Assembly (NCBI GenBank): GCA_964461295.1
Contig: CAYWTX010000341.1
Coordinates: 1 to 19,022, forward strand
Direction of reading: 5' to 3'
Origin: CAYWTX01 sp964461295
Lineage (GTDB): Bacteria; Planctomycetota; Phycisphaerae; SM23-33
Length of the DNA stretch: 19,022 bases
Positions within the stretch are counted from its first letter, which is position 1, and each line of letters opens with the position of its first letter. Positions 13,885 to 19,022 of the stretch are shown here, piece after piece. The notes under the pieces were generated by a model. The model worked only from the letters and a program-made list of their open reading frames with translations. It was not told where the DNA came from and made no database searches. The translations under genes were made by a program, and so were the position numbers.

Positions 13885-15816
13885 TCACTGCTCCGCCACT
13901 TCCACAATCGCCAGCGGTCCAGCAAACTCCAACCGCAGCAGCGAGTCCTCCGCGCGCAGCGTCGCGCCGTCCGGACAGTGCGCCGTCAGGCCGACCAGCG
14001 GGAAGTCGCACAGCACCGCCGCTCGCGTCCCCTCGCCAGCGGCCGCGCCGGGCATCCACACGCTGAGCAGCCTGCCGCCGCCGTCGCCCTCGATGACCGA
14101 CGCCCGCGCCGGCCCAGCCGGCGCGACGCCCACGCCGCCGCGGTACGTGCCGCGCACGTAGTACCGCGCCAGCGCCTGGCGCAGTTGCAGGCAGCGCAGC
14201 AGCAGCGCCAGCACCGGCGCGCTGTCCAGCACCGCGATCCCCACGTCCAGCGGTTTGCCCTGGAGCATCGTGCGGCTGATGCTCTGAAGGTCGTTGGCGC
14301 TGCCGACGTCCAGCGCTGCCGGCCAGGTGAAGCGGAACTGCTCGGGCAGCGCCCGCCCCACGGTCACCGAAAACGCCGTCATCCCGCCCTCGCCGTAGCT
14401 GCCCTGGTGCACGTCGAAGAACTGCCCGATCCGCTCCTGGCACCCCTCGACCCACACAAAGAAACCGGGGTCGATCTCGCGGCACGCGTCGCGCACCTCG
14501 CGCATCATCCGCTCCGCCCACAGCATCGCGTTGTCGTGCGCCCCGGCGTGGTCGTGGTCCGTCCGCCCGCAGGCCGGCAACGGCGTGCTCGCGATCTGGT
14601 CGATCTGCAGGCCGCCCGCGCCGTACTCGCCCACCAGCCGCCGCGCCACGCCCACGAAATGCTCGCGCCACTGTCGGCTGCCCGGGCAGCCCATCTGGAA
14701 GTTGCTCCGCGTGCCGTAGTTCTCCCGCGCGGGCAAGCCGTCGGCGCCCAGCACGCACGCGGCGCCGCCGCCGGTGCGGAAGAACCTGCTCTCCTCGTCC
14801 ACCAGCTTGCCGTTGGTGTACAGCATCGACCGACCGCCCAGCCCGCGTATCTCGTCCAGCGCCTTCCTTAACTCCGCGGCCGTGCCGAGCTCCTCGTCCG
14901 GCAGGTAGTCGGGGTACAGCGTGTCGTGCCCGCGTCCGGCCCAGCCGTAGATGTGCAGCACCTCGAAGCCATGATCCAGGCAGCGGCGCATCACGTCCGG
15001 CAGGTCGCGGAAGAGCAGGCTTGGCGGCTGGCCTTCGATCTGCATGGGCGTGCTGATCCACCCGTGGAAACCTCGATCCACGATCCACCGCGGCAGTTCC
15101 GGCCCACTCAGAAGCGGCTGCATCCGCTTGCGGTACACGTCGGCGGCGGCGTGCCAGTCGCCGGCCAGGTTCGCCGCCGAGCAGAGCGGGCTGCGCCAGT
15201 TTCGCTGCGCCGCCGGGGCCGGCCAGTGCTGCACCGACAGCACCAGCTTGCCTGCGCCGGCCGCGCGGGCGCGGAACGCCTTGCTGTCGCCGCCGGTCGC
15301 GTCGTAGCAGGCGACCATCGAGCACCGCCCCGCGCCGCACGCGACCATGTACTGCACGCCGGCACAGGCCGGGTAGTGGTAGATCACTTCGTCGTCGGTG
15401 TTGTCCACGAATGTCAGCCCCTTCGGCGGCGGGCGGCGCCGCCGCCGGCCGTAGAGCTGGATCGTCCTCACCGGGTCGTCAATCTCGTCGCCGTATCCGC
15501 TGGGCATCAGCAGGCGGTCCGCCGGCAGCACTCCCGTCACGCTCACCAGCGGAAACAGCACGCTCTCGATCCGCAGGCCATCGGCCGCCTTCACCGAAAG
15601 CTCGACCAGCCACTCCGCGCCGTCCGCCCGGCAGGTCAGTTCGGCTTTCACGGGCAACCCTCCGGCCGCTCCTTCGAAAACGAACACCCCGGCGCCATCG
15701 CCTTGCTCGCGCCGCTGCTCGGGGAAGCTCGCCTTCTCCATCGTCGCCGTCTCGCCGCCGGCCGTCACCAGCGTCAGGCGGAAGTCCACGTCATCAGGCA
15801 GGTTCCATGGGTGCAT
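13885..15816 (-). CDS. DUF6259-like TIM-barrel glycoside hydrolase candidate
   Basis: ATG 15816 is chosen over the in-frame ATG 15837 because GGAG lies five bases before it. The 643-residue protein has an N-terminal beta-sandwich (about 1-220, mutarotase-like: ELTCRADGAEWLVELSVKAAD), a central barrel (about 240-530), and a C-terminal beta domain. In the barrel, RWIVDRGFHGWISTP, HIYGWAGRGHDTLYPDYLPDEELG and GGLQIDQIA fit clan-D-like hydrolases and DUF6259 proteins. Asp406 (IDQIA) is the best nucleophile candidate and Glu457 (FVWVEGCQE) or a nearby acid may be the proton donor; these are inferences. There is no signal peptide, so it is likely cytoplasmic. The substrate is unknown, perhaps an alpha-galactoside-like or other complex glycan. 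The gene stands alone, flanked by repeats. Confidence 0.78.
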   Translation of the reverse strand: MHPWNLPDDVDFRLTLVTAGGETATMEKASFPEQRREQGDGAGVFVFEGAAGGLPVKAELTCRADGAEWLVELSVKAADGLRIESVLFPLVSVTGVLPADRLLMPSGYGDEIDDPVRTIQLYGRRRRRPPPKGLTFVDNTDDEVIYHYPACAGVQYMVACGAGRCSMVACYDATGGDSKAFRARAAGAGKLVLSVQHWPAPAAQRNWRSPLCSAANLAGDWHAAADVYRKRMQPLLSGPELPRWIVDRGFHGWISTPMQIEGQPPSLLFRDLPDVMRRCLDHGFEVLHIYGWAGRGHDTLYPDYLPDEELGTAAELRKALDEIRGLGGRSMLYTNGKLVDEESRFFRTGGGAACVLGADGLPARENYGTRSNFQMGCPGSRQWREHFVGVARRLVGEYGAGGLQIDQIASTPLPACGRTDHDHAGAHDNAMLWAERMMREVRDACREIDPGFFVWVEGCQERIGQFFDVHQGSYGEGGMTAFSVTVGRALPEQFRFTWPAALDVGSANDLQSISRTMLQGKPLDVGIAVLDSAPVLALLLRCLQLRQALARYYVRGTYRGGVGVAPAGPARASVIEGDGGGRLLSVWMPGAAAGEGTRAAVLCDFPLVGLTAHCPDGATLRAEDSLLRLEFAGPLAIVEVAEQ

Positions 15817-15845
15817 TGCGTCTCCTTTGCCGGACAAATACTACG

Positions 15846-16202
15846 ACACAGAGGCGCAGAGAGACAGAGGGGAGATGAGGAGGGGTGCAGGACCGTTCTT
15901 GCATTCCCTCTTCAGCCTGAAGGGCTGAGATATGATAGATGTGGCGATTCAGATGACCAGCCCTGTAAGGGCGACATAAGGGCCTCACGCGGCGTTTGTC
16001 CCGCCCCTTCAGGGCTTGACGTACTTTGGCGTAGGGTTCCCAGGGCTGTCATATCTCAGCCCTTCAGGCTGAAGAATCCGATGCAGATCCCAAACCCGGT
16101 CTCAGCAACTACGGTCATGCACCCGATGAGGAGGCGAAATCCTCCGGCGAGAATCCGATGAAACAATCTCTGTCCTACCTCTGTCCCTCCGCGCCTCTGT
16201 GT
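15846..16202. repeat. Outer inverted repeat with 25-bp arms flanking a MITE-like element
   Basis: Arms at 15846-15870 and 16178-16202 are reverse complements with two mismatches (ACACAGAGGCGC word). They bracket the whole 358-bp gap between the GH start and the DUF2400 stop. The right arm is coding: it supplies the last eight residues of the DUF2400 protein and the TAG follows directly. The left arm ends 30 bp before the GH start region. Inside are a second inverted repeat (15910-16074) and a small GGAGG/CCTCC hairpin (16130-16145); AGAATCCGATG occurs twice (16073 and 16150). No gene is seen in the gap. Confidence 0.82.
15910..16074. mobile_element. MITE-like element with perfect 26-bp terminal inverted repeats
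   Basis: The 165-bp segment is bounded by perfect 26-bp inverted repeats (15910-15935 and 16049-16074), and each arm itself contains a palindromic word, AGCCTGAAGGGCT. The interior repeats related words (CAGCCCTGTAAGGGC, CCCCTTCAGGGCTTG, CCCAGGGCTGT), so it can fold extensively. It has no coding capacity. Size, terminal repeats and position between genes suit a miniature non-autonomous transposable element or an interspersed palindromic repeat. No clear target-site duplication is visible, and no matching transposase is present here. Confidence 0.65.
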
Positions 16203-17017
16203 GGCCCCTTCCCTCCCAGCAGGAACTCGCACGGATTCGCCTCCGGGTGCAGCCCCAGGCGCGTCAGGCAGAAATCGTACCGCACCGGGTCCTCCGGGCG
16301 GATCGTGCGGAACGCGGCGGTGATTTCCTCGGCCGTGCGGCCGTCGGCGGCGCGGCGGGCGGTGAGGCCCATCGCCCGCCCAAGACTGTGCATGTGCACG
16401 TCCAGCGGGATAACCAGCAGGGCGGGCGGCACGCTCGGCCAGGCGCCGACGTCCACGGCGTCGCGGCGGACCATCCACCGCAGGTAGAGGTGCAGGCGCT
16501 TGCACGCGCTGCCTCGCGACGGGTCGCTCAGCATCCGCCCGCCGACGCCCAGGCGGGCCACGAACGCCCGCAGCGCGGGAAGAACCGTCGCGTCGCCGCG
16601 GTCCAGGCCGGCGGCAAAGCACCGTCCCAGCGAGCCGAAGCGGGCGATCTCGCGATTCATCGCGCCCAACAGCGCCGCCACGTCGTCCCCCGTCGTCCAG
16701 CGGTGCTGGAACCCCCGCAGCTTCCGCCTCGCCGCCGCCTGCGACGTGTCGCGCACGAACCTCGCCGGCCGGTTGTCCATCCGCTCCAGCACGGCGCCCA
16801 CGCTGCGCACGACCGCCTTGACATTGCCGTACGCCAGCGTCGCCGCCAGCAGACCCGCGATCTCCTGGTCGCCCGGGTCGTCGAACCGGTGAACGAACTC
16901 CACCGGATCGGGGTGAACGTACTGCCGGCGCGTGATCCTCTCGTACCAACGCTCCAGCAGGCTCGCCCACGCCTTCGGCGGGGTGAGAGGCTCATCTGTC
17001 GCCGGTGGCGCTCGCAT
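16175..17017 (-). CDS. TIGR02757 / DUF2400 family protein
   Basis: ATG 17017 (MRAPPATDEPLTPPKAW) is the most plausible start; the frame continues upstream only through arginine-rich codons antisense to nothing and inside the permease gene. The 280-residue product carries the family hallmarks: PDPVEFVHRFDDPGDQEIAG near the start, GLLAATLAYGN, IPLDVHMHSLGRAMGL (about 203-218, with Asp206 and His208) and DPVRYDFCLTRLGL. Members are conserved, mostly helical cytoplasmic proteins of unknown activity; a helix-hairpin-helix DNA glycosylase-like relation has been suggested from the fold, which I hold as tentative. It overlaps the permease gene by 26 bp in another frame. The last residues (PHRGAEGQR) come from the arm of an inverted repeat, so the native C-terminus has been replaced or extended. 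Confidence 0.87.
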   Translation of the reverse strand: MRAPPATDEPLTPPKAWASLLERWYERITRRQYVHPDPVEFVHRFDDPGDQEIAGLLAATLAYGNVKAVVRSVGAVLERMDNRPARFVRDTSQAAARRKLRGFQHRWTTGDDVAALLGAMNREIARFGSLGRCFAAGLDRGDATVLPALRAFVARLGVGGRMLSDPSRGSACKRLHLYLRWMVRRDAVDVGAWPSVPPALLVIPLDVHMHSLGRAMGLTARRAADGRTAEEITAAFRTIRPEDPVRYDFCLTRLGLHPEANPCEFLLGGKGPHRGAEGQR

Positions 17018-18182
17018 CGCACTTCGGTCCGCTCTGGCAACGACCCTTCGGAACAACGAACTCCTCCGATTCGCACCGATCACCTTCCAGCCTGCTTCGC
17101 GACGACGCTTTCTCTCCCTCCCGTTGTCCCTCCGTCGCCTTCGGCTTCCGCAACGCGCCGGCTGCCAGCAGCCCCAGCAAGCCAACCGCCATCGCCGACT
17201 TCACCAGCCCGGGCACCTCCAGGTGCAGGCACGGCCCCGCCACCGCCCCGGTCCGCGCGTACACAAGGTCCAGCAGCAGCCCTGCCGCCAGGGCCGACAA
17301 CGCCACCGACGCCAGGTACGTCACGGCCGTCCGCCAGCCCATCGTCTTCCACACGGTGGCGACGGTGGCCGCGTTGGTCGCCGGCCCGGTCATCAGGAAC
17401 ACCAGCGCCACCCCCGGCGAGGCGCCCGCCGCGATCATCGCCGCGGCGATCGGCACCGACGCCGTCGCACACACGTACACGGGAATCCCAATCGCCATCA
17501 TGAGCAGCATCGAGCCGACCCCGCCGCCCAGCCACTTCGGAAACAGCGCCGGCGGCGTCAACGCCGCCACCAACGCCGCGATCGCCAACCCCACCAGCAT
17601 GGCCGCCCCCATGTCCCTCGGCATCTCGCCGAAACCGTACCACACCGCCCGCCTCAGCCACCCGCCCCGCGGCGCAGCCGCGGCCGAACCGCCTTCACAG
17701 CACGAGCCGCCGCCGCCCGCCACGCCCCTCGCAACACGCTCGCCCGCGGCTGCGCCGCGCCCCGCCAGCGCGTCCGTCAGCACCCCGCCGAAAACCCCGC
17801 TGACCAGCGCCACGATCGGCCGGTAAATGGCCATCGTCGGCCCCAGCATGCCCAACGTCGGCAGAATGCTGTCGACGCCGGTCTGCGGCGTGGAAATCAG
17901 GAACGCGACGGTGGCGCCCCTGCCCGCCCCTGCCCGTCGCAGCCCCGCCGCCACCGGAAGCACCCCGCAACTGCACAGCGGCAGAGGCACGCCGAACGCC
18001 GACGCCTTCACCACAGGCATCAGCCCCCGACCCCCCAGATGCCGCGAGACCGTCTCCGGCCGGATGAGCACGCTCATCAGGCCCGCGGCGAGGAACCCCA
18101 GCAGCAGGTACGGCGCCATCTCGCACAGCGCCGCCCAGAACTGGGCCGGTACGTTCCCAATGGACTCCAGCACGGCCGTCAC
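16992..18182 (-). CDS. SO_0444-like Cu/Zn efflux-type permease
   Basis: I prefer GTG 18182 because AGAGGAGAG lies just before it; ATG 18197, five codons up, is the alternative, and the open frame beyond that runs into the terminator. About 396 residues, with some eight to ten membrane helices, in two halves: MAPYLLLGFLAAGL, then GVPLPLCSCGVLPVAAGLRRAG with the Cys70-Ser-Cys72 motif, STPQTGVDSILPTLG, and after a Gly/Ala linker with GSCCEG the second half with PVYVCATASVPIAAAMI and GPATNAATVATV. This is the DUF318/SO_0444 permease family; metal efflux is proposed for it, but the substrate here is unproven. After the last helix comes an unusual hydrophilic tail of about 55 residues (RREGEK...CESEEFVVPKG...) not usual in the family. 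It overlaps the DUF2400 start. Confidence 0.88.
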   Translation of the reverse strand: MTAVLESIGNVPAQFWAALCEMAPYLLLGFLAAGLMSVLIRPETVSRHLGGRGLMPVVKASAFGVPLPLCSCGVLPVAAGLRRAGAGRGATVAFLISTPQTGVDSILPTLGMLGPTMAIYRPIVALVSGVFGGVLTDALAGRGAAAGERVARGVAGGGGSCCEGGSAAAAPRGGWLRRAVWYGFGEMPRDMGAAMLVGLAIAALVAALTPPALFPKWLGGGVGSMLLMMAIGIPVYVCATASVPIAAAMIAAGASPGVALVFLMTGPATNAATVATVWKTMGWRTAVTYLASVALSALAAGLLLDLVYARTGAVAGPCLHLEVPGLVKSAMAVGLLGLLAAGALRKPKATEGQREGEKASSRSRLEGDRCESEEFVVPKGRCQSGPKCDASATGDR

Positions 18183-18254
18183 CTCTCCTCTACCCATCGT
18201 AGCACCGAGCCGGGCCGTGGCGGCCCTGGGTTCTGTCGCGGGCGCTCGCGCAGC

Positions 18255-18288
18255 GCAAAAGAAAAGACCCGCACCCACCGCGGGTCTT
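18255..18288 (-). terminator. Intrinsic terminator after the receiver-domain gene
   Basis: AAGACCCGC (18264-18272) and GCGGGTCTT (18280-18288) make a perfect 9-bp stem with a 7-nt loop. On the minus strand the stem is followed by TTCTTTT after the TT of the arm, a good U-rich tract. It lies about 90 bp after the TAG of the receiver-domain gene and ahead of the permease gene, so the two should be separate transcription units. Confidence 0.8.
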
Positions 18289-18379
18289 CTCCCATGAAGA
18301 AGTCAGAATGTATCGAACGCGCTGCCGAGGGCTGGTCATCCCCAAGGAGCCCTGGGCTTCAGCAACCGGCGGCCGTCCT

Positions 18380-18787
18380 CTACGCCGAAACCAGCTTCGA
18401 CCGCCGCGCCGTGTTCCGCGTGCACGTCGCCGCGTTCTCCAGCGCCGTCACGATCGCCTGGTGGATCTCCTCCGTGCTGAACACCGGCTTGATCAGCAGC
18501 TCATCCCCGCCGATCTGCCAGGCTCGCCACGCCATGTCGTAGCGGTCCAGCCAGCCGGTGAGCAGCACGGCCGGCCGATTGGGCAGCCCCTGGAGACTCC
18601 GCAGCAGGCCGCCGCCGGCCAGCTCCGCCGCCAGAATCACCAGGTCCGGCGACCAGTGCCCAACACGTTGCAGGGCCTTCTGCGTGTCGGCCTCCTGCAC
18701 AACGTGGTGAGCGTGCGATTCGAGGTACTCCTCCGTCGTTCGAGCGAACCGCCAATCCGGTTCAGCGATCAGCACCTTCAGAGACAT
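18380..18787 (-). CDS. Stand-alone pseudo-receiver domain protein
   Basis: ATG 18787 has AAGGAG five bases upstream, which decides it over an ATG eight codons earlier. The 135-residue protein is a single REC domain, LKVLIAEPDWRFARTT at the start, LLTGW with Thr77, and LLIKPV with Lys100. The acidic pocket is partly kept (Glu9, Asp11), but the phospho-acceptor position, PDLVILAAELAGG, has Ala53 where Asp is expected. So it should not be phosphorylated in the normal way, and may act by binding or by constitutive conformation. There is no output domain. No kinase gene adjoins. A transcript of its own is indicated by the terminator at 18255-18288. Upstream sequence to 18890 has no clear promoter. 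Confidence 0.9.
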   Translation of the reverse strand: MSLKVLIAEPDWRFARTTEEYLESHAHHVVQEADTQKALQRVGHWSPDLVILAAELAGGGLLRSLQGLPNRPAVLLTGWLDRYDMAWRAWQIGGDELLIKPVFSTEEIHQAIVTALENAATCTRNTARRSKLVSA

Positions 18788-18914
18788 GGCTACTCCTTCG
18801 AGGTAACACAAGGCGGCTGACCCGTCGGCCGCTACTGATACTATCGGCCGGCCCAGGGCGCATCATAAACGGGAAATCGGGAGAACGCCCAAGGCCCCCG
18901 CGAAGCCGGCATCA

Positions 18915-18966
18915 CCGCTTGCGGTTTAGCGACGCCCGCACGCCCGGCTCGCTATACCGCAAGCGG
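18915..18966. repeat. Palindromic repeat with 18-bp arms
   Basis: Arms at 18915-18932 and 18949-18966 (core CCGCTTGCGG...TAGCGA) are reverse complements with one mismatch, around a 16-nt loop. Each arm has an inner palindrome CCGCTTGCGG. Similar words are common between genes in planctomycete genomes in my recollection. It lies upstream of the receiver gene and holds no gene. Confidence 0.82.
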
Positions 18967-18969
18967 AGA

Positions 18970-19022
18970 CTCCCTGCTCCCTGCTGCCTTCCTTCCCCTC
19001 TTCCCTGCTGCCTACTGCCTGC
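18970..19022. repeat. Degenerate pyrimidine-rich heptamer array at window edge
   Basis: Period-7 units CTCCCTG, CTCCCTG, CTGCCTT, CCTTCCC, CTCTTCC, CTGCTGC, CTACTGC run to the window end. The repeat is looser than the CAATGGG array at 11156-11267 but has the same period. The strand is nearly free of purines. The array is cut by the window edge. Confidence 0.6.

Noticed and set aside
12150..14066. Plus-strand frame of 638 codons
   Set aside because: Antisense to rsgA, the TauE/SafE gene and part of the GH gene; His/Arg/Pro-rich with no fold.

Overview
This is a GC-rich bacterial chromosomal window that most resembles a planctomycete, probably Phycisphaerae-like. The pointers are a Zn-ribbon RsgA with a basic N-terminus, a FAD_oxidored-type oxidoreductase of the kind common in the PVC group, a secreted HEAT-repeat protein, a DUF6259-like TIM-barrel hydrolase, a sulfatase tail, an SO_0444-type permease, and palindromic intergenic repeats around a core of CCGCTTGCGG. 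The lineage is an inference. I see no rRNA, tRNA, CRISPR array, intact transposase or phage gene.

Left arm, plus strand (371-11112): a Trp-rich lipoprotein; a SNF2 helicase; a SWIM zinc-finger protein, which with the helicase forms a pair like Bacillus YwqA-YwqB; a FAD-dependent oxidoreductase whose ATG lies inside the stop region of the SWIM gene; a secreted HEAT-repeat protein; a 53-codon sulfatase C-terminal remnant; a GT4 glycosyltransferase; and a complete PolX DNA polymerase with a PHP nuclease domain.

Right arm, minus strand, read from high to low coordinates (18787-11274): a receiver-domain protein lacking the phospho-acceptor Asp, closed by a good intrinsic terminator; an SO_0444-like Cu/Zn-type permease overlapping a TIGR02757/DUF2400 gene; a DUF6259-like glycoside hydrolase candidate; a 47-aa membrane microprotein stop-start coupled to a TauE/SafE permease; and RsgA. 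The two arms converge at 11113-11273, where a 16-unit heptanucleotide repeat carries a G-quadruplex motif.

The most unusual aspect is the density of unrelated short repeats at gene boundaries: a 34-bp tandem palindrome with an in-frame, stem-compensated copy inside the oxidoreductase gene; three inverted repeats with 22-25-bp imperfect arms; a MITE-like element with perfect 26-bp arms nested in one of them; two period-7 arrays; and an 18-bp-arm palindrome at the right edge. At least two genes (GT4 and DUF2400) take their C-terminal codons from such a repeat. No complete new defence or metabolic system is evident. The best candidates for new biology are the repeat system, the TauE-coupled microprotein and the pseudo-receiver.
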